A stretch of 6,892 nt of DNA from an uncultured Bacteroidota bacterium (GTDB taxonomy: Bacteria > Bacteroidota > Bacteroidia > B-17B0 > Aurantibacillaceae): the NCBI GenBank assembly GCA_903923915.1, contig CAIXZI010000018.1, forward strand, positions 1-6,892, given 5' to 3'. The translations under genes and the position numbers were made by a program. Shown here piece by piece: positions 1 to 6,892 of the stretch. The notes below the pieces were generated by a model. That model ran no database searches, was not told where the DNA came from, and saw only the letters and a program-made list of their open reading frames with translations. The stretch's first letter is position 1. Each line of letters begins with the position of its first letter.

Positions 1-12
1 CGAGGGTCAATC

Positions 13-1434
13 TTAGGATCCAACACTTGCCTCCCAGAGCAACTGTGACGATGCCAAAGCATCTCCAGTTGGAGTGAACTTTGCAAGCTTTTCTGCCTTG
101 GCTAGAACATGCTTCATACGCTCGATATTCATCTCGCACTCACGAACAGGGTTTTCGCGCACTGGATCTGTGTCAAAGTAAAAAGTACCTTCGTATTTTT
201 CACGAACGAGGTAGTACGCAAGCTCAATTGTTTCAGAGAGATGAATCGAGCCGACTAGTAGTCCGTCATCGGCTGCGCCATGAGAATCGTTGAGTTGCAA
301 ACCAAACATTTTGCCATCTTTAAGACACATCGCGGCAGATTGTGCAGGATTTTCACCAGCCATCAATAGATGCCCGAAGTCCAGAGTAACGCCGACATTC
401 TTACGATCTACATCAGAAAGCATCTTGAGCACGGCTCCTGTTGTATTGAGCAGTGTGCGCCCACGAGGTTCTGCCGGTTTGAATTCGATGGAGTAACGAA
501 TATCTGGATTTTCATCTGCAAGTTCTATTAGTGCGTCACGAAAAGCATTCCAGCTTTTTACATAGTCCATTTGAAGTGGGTACTCATATCCATCGTGAGC
601 GGGCCAGAGAAGTACGTGATCGACGCCAAAATCACGCGCGACCTTGCTTGCTTCTTTGACTGTATCAATAGCTGCGCGACGGATCGATTCATCTGTATTT
701 GCAAACCCACCATTTGAAAATTTTGGTGCAGGCCAACGAAGTTGGATAGCTTTTACATTGAGATGCGTTGCAGCAAGCGCTGCCTTTACCTCATCAACTG
801 AATTCTTTACGAAATGCTCGGGATAGTTAAGCTCGAGTGAAGTAAGCCCCTTAACCTTTGCTGCCTCTGCTTTGTATAACGCTTCAATCTCTATCTCGCT
901 ATCATCGGTTTCTAAAAATACTTGCTCTAAAGGAAGGAATTTAAAAGTTTCTGCTACAGAAGTAGTTAGCAACTGTTTACCAAATGAAAGATAATAACCT
1001 TTGGCAATTAAGGCTTGAGCCATCTTATAGCTTTTATTAAAACCATGAAAAACAACCGGAACGTTTACTTTTTGCTCTTCTAACACTTGTACAACTTCAT
1101 TAAATGCCCTTACACAATGTATAATGAGGGGCTTGCGCAGGGCATTGGCTAACTGTATTTGTTTTGTAAAATAAGTTTGTTGTAAAGTAAAATCAGTATT
1201 ACATAGTTTATCTAAACCGCACTCGCCAATAGCAACAACCTTGACTTGTTTACTTACTTCGGTAAGCTCCATAAATTGTTCTTCGGTTTCAGTATGTATG
1301 TACCAAGGGTGTATGCCAACAGAATAAAAACCGTTTGTTGGCAATTGACCAAAATTATTTAAACAATTTAAAATGTTAACAGAATGAGAAGTTTGTTTAT
1401 GCGTATGTATATCTATATAGTGGTAAACTTCCAT
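13..1434 (-). CDS. Chimeric frame: TatD-family metal-dependent hydrolase joined to a xylose-isomerase-like TIM barrel
   Basis: The 473-residue frame holds two unrelated enzymes. Residues 1-187 are a TatD-family hydrolase (metal-dependent nuclease/amidohydrolase fold) of the short Bacteroidetes type. All expected metal ligands are visible: H10 and H12 in DIHTH, E71 in IGECGLD, H106 in IIHC, H130 in VVFHG and D177 in LETDD. The usual last 25 or so residues of the family are missing. From about residue 196 the protein is a xylose-isomerase/sugar-phosphate isomerase-like barrel, with WPAHDGYEY at 277-285, E317 in SIEFKPAEP, D352 and H355 in TLDFGH, D383 in QLNDSHG and FDTDP at 420-424, matching the metal-site order of that superfamily. 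Its first strand and helix are absent. The ATG at 1434 starts directly at the TatD N-terminus; no Shine-Dalgarno site precedes it. Domain assignments are firm, exact substrates unknown. Whether this fusion exists in a cell is doubtful; see the junction entry. Confidence 0.8.
   Translation of the reverse strand: MEVYHYIDIHTHKQTSHSVNILNCLNNFGQLPTNGFYSVGIHPWYIHTETEEQFMELTEVSKQVKVVAIGECGLDKLCNTDFTLQQTYFTKQIQLANALRKPLIIHCVRAFNEVVQVLEEQKVNVPVVFHGFNKSYKMAQALIAKGYYLSFGKQLLTTSVAETFKFLPLEQVFLETDDSEIEIEALYKAEAAKVKGLTSLELNYPEHFVKNSVDEVKAALAATHLNVKAIQLRWPAPKFSNGGFANTDESIRRAAIDTVKEASKVARDFGVDHVLLWPAHDGYEYPLQMDYVKSWNAFRDALIELADENPDIRYSIEFKPAEPRGRTLLNTTGAVLKMLSDVDRKNVGVTLDFGHLLMAGENPAQSAAMCLKDGKMFGLQLNDSHGAADDGLLVGSIHLSETIELAYYLVREKYEGTFYFDTDPVRENPVRECEMNIERMKHVLAKAEKLAKFTPTGDALASSQLLWEASVGS
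845..880 (-). other. Probable chimeric junction between Bacteroidetes TatD and a foreign isomerase gene
   Basis: Around residues 185-198 (ALYKAEAAKVKGLT) the TatD homology ends and the isomerase barrel begins. This short stretch fits both the TatD C-terminal helix and the helix before a barrel strand, so the join may sit in microhomology. Hand-counted GC is 32/60 (1-60), 34/60 (421-480) and 24/60 (541-600) on the isomerase side, but 21/60 (961-1020), 19/60 (1021-1080) and 16/60 (1141-1200) on the TatD side. Neither partner has its full length at the join. An assembly misjoin is the simplest reading; illegitimate recombination or a real fusion remain possible. Confidence 0.6.
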
Positions 1435-1468
1435 CGCTTATGTAATTTGATAACAAAAAGTAAGGAAA

Positions 1469-1476
1469 CAAATATA
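1469..1476 (-). promoter_or_regulatory. Possible Bacteroidetes -7 promoter element for the TatD frame
   Basis: Read on the minus strand this is TATATTTG, an exact match to the Bacteroidetes -7 consensus TAnnTTTG, lying about 34 bases upstream of the ATG at 1434. No TTG is present at the expected -33 position, so support rests on one short motif in AT-rich DNA. It lies downstream of the methyltransferase terminator, a sensible place for a separate promoter. Confidence 0.35.
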
Positions 1477-1557
1477 CCTAGAATAGCTTATTTATTTTTA
1501 CTGAATAGATGGGAGTTTTTGTTTTTACTATTTAGAAAAACAAGGCCTACTAATGGT

Positions 1558-1589
1558 ACAAAAAAAATCCTACCGCTTAGGGTAGGATT
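1558..1589 (-). terminator. Intrinsic terminator of the methyltransferase gene
   Basis: A perfect 9-bp stem (AATCCTACC at 1566-1574 with GGTAGGATT at 1581-1589) encloses a 6-base loop. On the minus strand it runs straight into a T tract (the A run at 1560-1567 on the plus strand). It begins about 31 bases past the methyltransferase stop codon. There is no T tract on the other side, so it should act only on minus-strand transcripts and separates this gene from the TatD frame. Confidence 0.85.
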
Positions 1590-1620
1590 CTATAAAAATA
1601 AAGCGTAATGTAAAATATAA

Positions 1621-2652
1621 CTACAATGCTTTTTGCATGAGCACCACTTTATAGGTATCAGAGCGATCTTTCATGTTATTATAAAGTCTGGTACCTGGGC
1701 TACGAAAGAAATTCCTAAGTCCTTCTTTGGCTTGTTCTCTTCTTCGTGCACCAAGCACCGGAATTTTAAATGCAACAAATCTGTTTAAGCAATCTTCCAC
1801 ATACTTGTCTGCACGTGGGGCATCTTCATCTCTAGCCTGAATAGCAAGGTCAGTAACATCTTCTACCTCTAACATGTTCATCCCAATTTTTTTCAAATAA
1901 TTAAAACAAGGCTCCCAGGTACCGGTAGGTATTGCATTTGCCCAAACCAAATAGCCACCCGGTTTTAAAATGCGGTAAGCTGTTTCAAAAAACTTTTCAT
2001 CCTCTGGTGTAACTACGCCAACCATTTCGGTAACGTGCGTTTCGTTAATAACAACAATGTCGGCAGAACTATCTTTTACACTTAAATTGGTAGCATTAGC
2101 ATGCGTTGCCACTAAGCGTCCGTTTAGTTCGGGCACATATTTACGCTGGCAAGTTTCGATGGCGGTTTTTTGCATATCTACTGCCTCGTAGGTACAATTT
2201 GGCAAAACGTTTTTGCAAATATGATGCGCTCCTGCACCGGTGCCGCACCCCATTTCAACTAAATGTACTTTTCCGCCTTTTTGAGCGATAAAATCTTTAA
2301 TTACTGGCCAATGAAAATGACCTGTGTAGGCGTTTTTTCCAAATCGCTGCGGATCATCTGCTTTAATGCCCGAAGAAGGCCACGTGGCAGGCCAAGCATA
2401 GCCCCAGGTATTAAAGGTAAATTCATACTTAACGCCAAATTCATTCTCAACATCACCCATAGAACTGTAAAGCGAATAAAGAAGAGAGTAAAGCGATGCT
2501 TTATCGTAATCTTCTTCTGCTAAATCGCCATCTTTGGCCGATATTTTAGGTTTACCTTCTACAGCGCTTGCAAGCACCCAGGCTCCAAGAATCCATTGTA
2601 GTTTTTTTAGCGAATACTGTGATTGGTTGCTTAATGATTTTAATATATCCAT
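1621..2652 (-). CDS. Class I SAM-dependent methyltransferase, substrate unknown
   Basis: This 343-residue protein has a Rossmann-type methyltransferase core at about 128-240. Motif I is VEMGCGTGAGAH (132-143); the acidic residue after the second strand is D159 in YEAVDM; ATHANAT (182-188) and the strand DIVVINETH (198-206) follow; LKPGGYLVW (229-237) is the typical post-core motif. The first 125 residues are not part of the core. They contain a short hydrophobic stretch (WILGAWVLASAV, 20-31) after two lysines, and an aromatic segment FTFNTWGYAWPATWP (78-92), which may form a substrate lid as in methyltransferases acting on small molecules or lipids; that role is inference. The C-terminal 100 residues are basic and aromatic and resemble nothing I recognise. 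The ATG at 2652 is the first in frame, with no Shine-Dalgarno site. The gene appears monocistronic: 167 bases separate it from the upstream gene and a strong terminator follows. Methyl transfer is well supported; the acceptor is not predictable. Confidence 0.85.
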   Translation of the reverse strand: MDILKSLSNQSQYSLKKLQWILGAWVLASAVEGKPKISAKDGDLAEEDYDKASLYSLLYSLYSSMGDVENEFGVKYEFTFNTWGYAWPATWPSSGIKADDPQRFGKNAYTGHFHWPVIKDFIAQKGGKVHLVEMGCGTGAGAHHICKNVLPNCTYEAVDMQKTAIETCQRKYVPELNGRLVATHANATNLSVKDSSADIVVINETHVTEMVGVVTPEDEKFFETAYRILKPGGYLVWANAIPTGTWEPCFNYLKKIGMNMLEVEDVTDLAIQARDEDAPRADKYVEDCLNRFVAFKIPVLGARRREQAKEGLRNFFRSPGTRLYNNMKDRSDTYKVVLMQKAL

Positions 2653-2733
2653 AGATAGTTTTATAGGCTACCTACACATTTATTCTACGGCTTTTCGGCT
2701 TTCTCCGTTACTTAATAAAATTTACTTGTTTGC

Positions 2734-2775
2734 AAGCTAAGTTTAATTTATTTAAAAACAGTATAAATTTAGCTT
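2734..2775. repeat. AT-rich inverted repeat in the gap after the surface-protein gene
   Basis: AAGCTAA (2734-2740) plus ATTTAT (2746-2751) pair with ATAAAT (2763-2768) plus TTAGCTT (2769-2775). This gives a 13-bp stem with a 5-base bulge and an 11-base loop. It starts about 44 bases past the stop codon of the surface-protein gene. No T tract follows on the minus strand, so it is a weak terminator or transcript-end structure at best. The rest of the 167-base gap (2653-2819) shows no exact TAnnTTTG match. Confidence 0.4.
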
Positions 2776-2819
2776 ATTGTAGAACTAAACACAATTATAT
2801 CAATCTCCTTTAATCTATC

Positions 2820-4766
2820 TTATTTAGCGATGATTAACCTAAATAAAATCTGCGTATTAGTTAACTTGCAAGCTACCGTATAAGTTCCGCTTTCAAGAGC
2901 ACCTATATTTATCAGGTTGTTTCCGCTAATTATGTGGGTTTCTAAAACTGTTTTACCAATAACGTCATATAATTTTACATGGGCATTTTCATTGGTTTCA
3001 ATATATAATTGGCCTGCTGCCGGATTAGGATACATATTGATGGATACCGGAGAAGATATAGATTTTATACCTGTACATGCATTAACACTTACTGTTATTG
3101 TATCCGTATTTGTGCAGGAGTTTGCATCTGTTCCGGTTACCGTATAGGTATTGGTATTATTGGGCATAAAAGGTATTGCGTTGGTAACACCATTACTCCA
3201 GGTATAACTAAGTGCTCCGCTACCATTTAGTGTAACTAAATTTCCTGCGCATACTAAGGTATCTGTAGTATTAGCTACAACAATAGGCAACAAATTAACG
3301 GTAATTGTAATAGTTTGTATGGAAGAACAACCATTTAAAATTCCGCTAACGGTATAGGTGCTTGTGTTAACCGGACTATCTGTTATACTATATGTAGTAG
3401 CCGTTGTATTCCATGTGTATGAGGCAGCACCAGAGGCAGTAAGTATAACATGATCGCCCATACAAATGGTATTGTTATTTGCCGTTACAGAAAGTGCAGG
3501 CAAACTAATAACGTTTAATGAAGTAACAATAAGGCTATCGTACTGGTTAACGGTAGTGTGCAAACTATCTTTATATACCCCTGTTGCATGTTGATAATGT
3601 CCGCCAAGCATAATACTATCTCCTGCACAAATACTGGCTGTTATTGAAGTAGTATATTGCGGTACAACACGCACCATGGTAGAATCTACAAAATAATCGT
3701 TGTGTGTGCTTGATGTATCAACCGGAGTTAACACAATAGCACGTACACTATCCATCCCGTAATTAGGTATATCTACATAAATTTTATAGCTGCCAACGGG
3801 CACATTAGTAAACGCATATTGTCCGTTATTATTTGTAGTTGTTCTTGCAGCACAACCACCACCCGGATTTCTGCCCAGTTTAACATCAATACCTTTTAAC
3901 GGCGCACCCATGGGTGTATTTGGATGATTATGATTATAACGTAATCCAAACCCAACACCTTCTGTAACCTGACCTTTAATTGTGCCGGGGCCTGTTACTA
4001 CTGCTGTTTCAATAATGGTAACATTTTTATTATTATTGTTTGAGGCAGAACAGTTGTGTTGTTGTATAACGATGGCAGAATCCCATTGATAGGCATTCAT
4101 CTTATTGCTGTAATAAGTGCCTACCGCGTTTGGATAGGTAAGAGAATCTGCAATTACTTTTAGATAGTAATCTCCATAATATAATCCCGGAAAATAATAG
4201 CTACCATCAGCGTTTATAGGCGCTGTAACGACCGAATCAGACAAACCTACGTGATTTGTTTTTTGTTTAAAAAGATAAACATTACCCTTAGTTACCAAAC
4301 TGGTATTAGGCTCAGTAATTAACCCGGAAAGAGAATCGGCCAGGTTTACATTAATTGAATTAGATGTGTATGATGCACAGCCATTCATATCGGTAACACT
4401 TAAACTATAAGTAGAGTAGGGGGCAGTTGTAGGAATAATAACCAATACAGAATCTGTATATGTTGTAGCAGTTTGTACGTCGGTCCAGGTATAGGTATAT
4501 GGCGTAGTTCCACCTGATGCATTTGCATGTAATGTATCTGTTTGGCCCTGACAAACTGTTGTATATGTTGCGCTTGGCATTATAACAGGGGTATTGTTTA
4601 CCGTAATGGTAATTTGTGCCGTATTGCTACAGCCATTTACATCAGTGCCGGTTATATTATAGGTAGTGGTTATTGTTGGTACAAAAGATAGGCCATCTGT
4701 TACGCCATTATCCCACAAATAATTATATGCACCACTCCGGTTAACGTTATAGAAGTACCTCCGCAT
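2820..4766 (-). CDS. C-terminal part of a frameshifted T9SS-secreted surface protein
   Basis: This is the downstream piece of the gene starting at 6184. The first 10 residues from the ATG at 4766 are out-of-frame noise; homologous sequence starts at [11 protein letters not shown] (11-21), which completes the Ig-like module interrupted upstream. The order is: end of Ig-like module 2 (11-57); a third module (60-142); a carboxypeptidase-regulatory-like domain (about 144-210, with [18 protein letters not shown]); a second one (about 260-345, with [20 protein letters not shown]); a Bacteroidetes surface module beginning [11 protein letters not shown] (379-389); two further Ig-like modules (424-490, 493-562); and a T9SS type A sorting domain (572-648) with the YPNP motif at 579-582 and the ending FRLIIAK. 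The sorting domain directs outer-membrane export and cell-surface attachment or release. No catalytic domain is visible, so adhesion or matrix binding is the likely role (inference). This piece alone lacks a signal peptide and could not be exported. Confidence 0.85.
   Translation of the reverse strand: MRRYFYNVNRSGAYNYLWDNGVTDGLSFVPTITTTYNITGTDVNGCSNTAQITITVNNTPVIMPSATYTTVCQGQTDTLHANASGGTTPYTYTWTDVQTATTYTDSVLVIIPTTAPYSTYSLSVTDMNGCASYTSNSINVNLADSLSGLITEPNTSLVTKGNVYLFKQKTNHVGLSDSVVTAPINADGSYYFPGLYYGDYYLKVIADSLTYPNAVGTYYSNKMNAYQWDSAIVIQQHNCSASNNNNKNVTIIETAVVTGPGTIKGQVTEGVGFGLRYNHNHPNTPMGAPLKGIDVKLGRNPGGGCAARTTTNNNGQYAFTNVPVGSYKIYVDIPNYGMDSVRAIVLTPVDTSSTHNDYFVDSTMVRVVPQYTTSITASICAGDSIMLGGHYQHATGVYKDSLHTTVNQYDSLIVTSLNVISLPALSVTANNNTICMGDHVILTASGAASYTWNTTATTYSITDSPVNTSTYTVSGILNGCSSIQTITITVNLLPIVVANTTDTLVCAGNLVTLNGSGALSYTWSNGVTNAIPFMPNNTNTYTVTGTDANSCTNTDTITVSVNACTGIKSISSPVSINMYPNPAAGQLYIETNENAHVKLYDVIGKTVLETHIISGNNLINIGALESGTYTVACKLTNTQILFRLIIAK
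3081..3497 (-). repeat. Two tandem Ig-like modules before the sorting domain
   Basis: Each module of roughly 70 residues follows the pattern: P-x-V-x-A-N, then C-x-G, then L-x-x-S-G-A-x-x-Y-x-W, then a T-x-T-Y-x-V-x-G strand, then N-x-C and a closing T-I-T-V-x-V strand. The two copies correspond to residues 424-490 and 493-562 of the C-terminal fragment. They belong to the same module family as the group at 4341-5014. Confidence 0.75.
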
Positions 4767-5014
4767 ACAACTGATGCGCTTGTATTAGCATAAACAACGG
4801 GTAACGGATTAACCGTAACGGTTATTTGAGCCGTGCCTGTACAACCATTTGCATCTGTACCGGTTACATTGTATAAGGTAGTTGCTGTTGGAGAAAAAGG
4901 TACATTATCTGTTATGCCATTATCCCAAACATAGGTACCAGCCCCCGAACCATATAAAGTAATATAGGTTCCTGCACAAATAGTAATGCTATTTGTATTT
5001 GCTGTTACATTGGG
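4341..5014 (-). repeat. Three tandem Ig-like modules, the middle one carrying the frameshift
   Basis: Module 1 (about 4805-5014) carries [19 protein letters not shown]. Module 2 (about 4596-4804) carries the close copy [19 protein letters not shown], but in the other reading frame after its first third. Module 3 (about 4341-4589) is longer and more divergent, with [10 protein letters not shown] and VTDMNGC. The close match of modules 1 and 2 shows what the uninterrupted reading frame was and so dates the frameshift as recent or artefactual. Confidence 0.75.
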
Positions 5015-6184
5015 TGGGTTGTAATTAGTTTCGTAAGCACCCATATCTATAGCAGTTCCTAAAATACGGGAGGTTCCATCTAAATCATTAATTTGCGTAG
5101 CATATGAATTATTACCTTGGTTTATGCAGGGTGAAGAACATGAAAGATAAAAGTTATTATTAACAGCATCGTTAAATAATGGATCGGAAGTAATTAAGCC
5201 CGAACCGCTAAAATTACCTGCATACGCACTATTAATAACACAATTGTTAGCTGAAATATAGGAGTCGGTTCCAACGCTTTCTCCATACATAATGCAATTG
5301 TTCATAGTAAACGAACCTGCTCCGCCATACGTTCTGTAATAAATTGCATTAGAGCCGTTGTTGTATAAAGTACAGTTTACATAAGCAGCATCCGTGCGGC
5401 CTCCGTTGGCATGTTCAGCCGATGCCGCAAGCCCTCCAATCCCACCGGCAGTATTATTATAAAACAAACAATTTTCATAATACGGAGCACTATATGCGCC
5501 ACTACCTTGACACTGTGTATAAGAAGCTCCGCCGGAATTATTATATACCTTACAATTATAAAATTTAGGTGCTGCAGTTGTTCCGGTATTGTTCCAGTTA
5601 AGTGTTCCTATAGCACCTTCTCCGGCATTGTTGCCAGTTATTATACAGTTTGCTATTTGCGGGCTATAGGTGCCTCCGCCGTTAGGCGCAACAGAAATAG
5701 CAGCCCCAACTAAATCAAAAATGCTACCTGCACCACTACTATTACCCCCTGTTACCGTAAAACCATCCAGTACACAGGTGTTATCAGCATTATCAAATGA
5801 TACTACGTGATAAGAATCTCCACCCGAAAAATTACCTGAAAGGTCAAGGTCGCCACTTAAGGTACTAATATTAGTTATCAAATTGCGTTGATTTCTAATT
5901 GACTCACTACCATTAAACCCACCATATAAAGCAACACCGCTTTTCATATGAAAAGAATAAGAAGTGCCTGATGTAGCTGAAGGATAGTAAATACCTGCTG
6001 CTACCCATATCTCACCGGTTGAAGTATTGCCAAGGGCAGTTTGTAAATCGGTATAAGCATCACTCCACGATGTACCATTGTTTGCTCCACCGGCACTTGC
6101 GCTTACATAAATAATAGGACCAGATGAGAAAGCTTTAATTACTGACAATAAAATGAAGGAACAGACAAGTAAACTTTTTTTCAT
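4700..6184 (-). CDS. N-terminal part of a frameshifted T9SS-secreted beta-helix surface protein
   Basis: I chose the ATG at 6184 rather than the in-frame ATG at 6220 because it starts a classic signal peptide: MKK, a hydrophobic core ([12 protein letters not shown]), then cleavage probably near S20-S21. The 12 extra residues would add a charged leader. Residues 25-110 show the entry to the parallel beta-helix of Bacteroidetes 'choice-of-anchor Q'-type proteins ([53 protein letters not shown]). A ladder of asparagine-cysteine coils follows at residues 179-180, 210-211, 238-239, 270-271, 296-297 and 314-315. The helix closes with [15 protein letters not shown] and [19 protein letters not shown] (367-385). 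One Ig-like module (391-458) and the start of a second come next. True sequence ends at G483; the last 11 residues ([11 protein letters not shown]) come from the shifted frame. The rest of the protein lies in the adjacent frame ending at 2820. Surface-exposed binding or adhesion is inferred. Confidence 0.85.
   Translation of the reverse strand: MKKSLLVCSFILLSVIKAFSSGPIIYVSASAGGANNGTSWSDAYTDLQTALGNTSTGEIWVAAGIYYPSATSGTSYSFHMKSGVALYGGFNGSESIRNQRNLITNISTLSGDLDLSGNFSGGDSYHVVSFDNADNTCVLDGFTVTGGNSSGAGSIFDLVGAAISVAPNGGGTYSPQIANCIITGNNAGEGAIGTLNWNNTGTTAAPKFYNCKVYNNSGGASYTQCQGSGAYSAPYYENCLFYNNTAGGIGGLAASAEHANGGRTDAAYVNCTLYNNGSNAIYYRTYGGAGSFTMNNCIMYGESVGTDSYISANNCVINSAYAGNFSGSGLITSDPLFNDAVNNNFYLSCSSPCINQGNNSYATQINDLDGTSRILGTAIDMGAYETNYNPPNVTANTNSITICAGTYITLYGSGAGTYVWDNGITDNVPFSPTATTLYNVTGTDANGCTGTAQITVTVNPLPVVYANTSASVVCGGTSITLTGVVHIIICGIMA
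4731..4742 (-). other. Single-base frameshift in the surface-protein gene
   Basis: On the minus strand the sequence reads ACCGGAGTGGTGCA. The module consensus requires T-G-S-G-A, which needs 15 bases where 14 are present, so one base is missing between 4736 and 4737 (for example GGAAGT reduced to GGAGT). The two frames overlap at 4700-4766, and joining them restores a continuous Ig-like module and a protein of about 1,130 residues. No other stop or frame change is visible in the gene, which favours a sequencing error or a very recent mutation over an old pseudogene. Confidence 0.85.
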
Positions 6185-6293
6185 AATAAAATAATTTTTA
6201 TTTTTTATAAAAATAAACAAAATTCTATTTTCTCAAAATATAAAATACAAGCCTTGGCATTTAAACTATATACTGTATTTATACTTCGGGTCT

Positions 6294-6319
6294 AAAAAAA
6301 AATAGATGAGCATCATTTA
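6294..6319 (-). terminator. Weak intrinsic terminator after the ABC ATPase gene
   Basis: On the minus strand a short stem (TAAATGA with TCATCTA, one A-C mismatch, loop TGC) lies just after the stop codon at 6322 and is followed at once by nine T residues (the A run at 6294-6302). The T tract is convincing but the stem is weak and AT-rich. The remaining gap to the surface-protein start (6185-6293) is very AT-rich and holds no exact TAnnTTTG match. Confidence 0.4.
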
Positions 6320-6321
6320 GC

Positions 6322-6892
6322 TTATAACGCCAAATCAATATCAGTTTTTAATTTACTTTTTAGTTTACCAAAAACTTCTTCTTCTAATAAGTTAAACTCG
6401 TTTTTTTGGTATGTTTTTGTAAATTTTTTGTTGCTCAAGTAGTAAATTTTATCACAAATATTAAGTAAAGGATCAATTATATGCGATGAAATAAAAATGG
6501 TTTTACCCTTTTGCTTTAACAAATCTATAATTATTTCGAGTGTTTTGTTGGCTTCTAAATCAAGGCCGTTAAAGGGTTCATCTAATACATATACTTGTTT
6601 ATCTTGCTTTATGTAACTAATCAACATTAGTTTCTTTTTCATTCCGGTAGAATAATTTTGAATTAATTCATCTAGCGGTAAATTAAAAATTTCCACTAAT
6701 TTATCTTGATTAAAAGAAGTGTTTGTTTGTGTAAATACATTTATAAAATCGCGGGCGGTAAGTTTAGGATAAAAATAATTTTCGGTTTCCAGAAATCCTA
6801 TTTTATCTTTAATAGTAGGTTGATTGTTATAGGTTATTTTTCCTTCAGTTACCTTTTCATATCCACATAGTAAATTAAAAAAAGTTGTTTTA
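6322..6892 (-). CDS. ABC transporter ATP-binding protein, 5' end beyond the window
   Basis: The frame is open from the window edge to the TAA at 6322, giving 189 residues. The first residues, KTTFFNLLCGYE, are the tail of a Walker A motif (GxxGxGKTT), so only about the first 35-40 residues of a usual ATPase domain are missing. Then come GFLETENYFYPKLTARDF (the Q-loop region, with E where many exporters have Q), the signature YSTGMKKKL, Walker B VYVLDEPFNGLD and the switch histidine in FISSH. A short basic tail ends in KTDIDLAL. The YSTGMKKKL signature and the acidic Q-loop are typical of ATPases paired with ABC-2-type membrane permeases, so export or efflux is likely. The protein would act on the cytoplasmic face of the inner membrane with a permease; none is in the window, so it should lie upstream (above 6892). 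A GTG codon at 6696 is internal and not the start. Confidence 0.9.
   Translation of the reverse strand, partial: KTTFFNLLCGYEKVTEGKITYNNQPTIKDKIGFLETENYFYPKLTARDFINVFTQTNTSFNQDKLVEIFNLPLDELIQNYSTGMKKKLMLISYIKQDKQVYVLDEPFNGLDLEANKTLEIIIDLLKQKGKTIFISSHIIDPLLNICDKIYYLSNKKFTKTYQKNEFNLLEEEVFGKLKSKLKTDIDLAL

Noticed and set aside
1384..1608. Plus-strand open frame across the 1435-1620 gap encoding a short hydrophobic, basic peptide
   Set aside because: It overlaps the TatD start, runs through the methyltransferase terminator hairpin, lacks a promoter or recognisable domain, and its composition reflects AT-rich spacer DNA.
2804..2811. Minus-strand AAAGGAGA, resembling a Shine-Dalgarno site just after the surface-protein stop codon
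   Set aside because: The nearby start-like codons lead to stops within a few codons, and no other gene here uses such a site.
4766..4766. ATG at 4766 as a genuine start of an independent second surface-protein gene
   Set aside because: The 10 residues after it are out of frame with the Ig-like module that continues seamlessly from the upstream gene, and no signal peptide follows, although the product ends in a sorting domain that requires export.
5411..5713. Plus-strand open frame of 100 codons inside the beta-helix gene
   Set aside because: It is antisense to a repeat-rich coding region with clear domain homology on the other strand; the Asn/Gly-rich repeats keep the opposite frame open by chance.
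6234..6242. TATATTTTG on the minus strand upstream of the surface-protein start, near the Bacteroidetes -7 consensus
   Set aside because: The spacing is one base off the TAnnTTTG consensus and no TTG sits at the -33 distance; in DNA this AT-rich a near match carries little weight.

Overview
The window looks like AT-rich Bacteroidetes (Bacteroidota) DNA, probably from a metagenome or draft contig. The evidence is a secreted protein with a type IX secretion (T9SS) C-terminal sorting domain, A/T-rich leaders without a Shine-Dalgarno site, and a Bacteroidetes-type -7 promoter match (TAnnTTTG). All four gene loci lie on the minus strand, so transcription runs from high to low coordinates.

In transcription order: (1) 6892-6322, an ABC-transporter ATPase cut by the window edge just after the start of its Walker A motif. 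(2) 6184-2820, one large T9SS-exported surface protein of about 1,130 residues: signal peptide, parallel beta-helix, Ig-like modules, two carboxypeptidase-regulatory-like domains, more Ig-like modules, T9SS sorting domain. A one-base loss near 4736/4737 splits it into two overlapping frames. (3) 2652-1621, an orphan class I SAM-dependent methyltransferase of 343 residues, followed by a clear intrinsic terminator. (4) 1434-13, one open frame joining a nearly complete TatD-family metal-dependent hydrolase to an N-terminally incomplete xylose-isomerase-like TIM barrel.

The most notable feature is the join inside that last frame at about 845-880. Base composition changes from about 31% GC on the TatD side to about 50% GC on the isomerase side (hand counts of three 60-base lines each). 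Both domains are incomplete exactly where they meet. I read it as a chimeric junction, either an assembly misjoin between a Bacteroidetes genome and a more GC-rich organism or an illegitimate recombination, rather than a designed two-enzyme protein.

The genes do not form an evident pathway. The gaps of 137-186 bases, the terminator and the unrelated functions suggest separate transcription units. I found no RNA gene, CRISPR array, insertion sequence or defence system, and nothing I can support as a new biological system. The value here lies in the broken surface protein, the chimeric frame and the uncharacterised methyltransferase.
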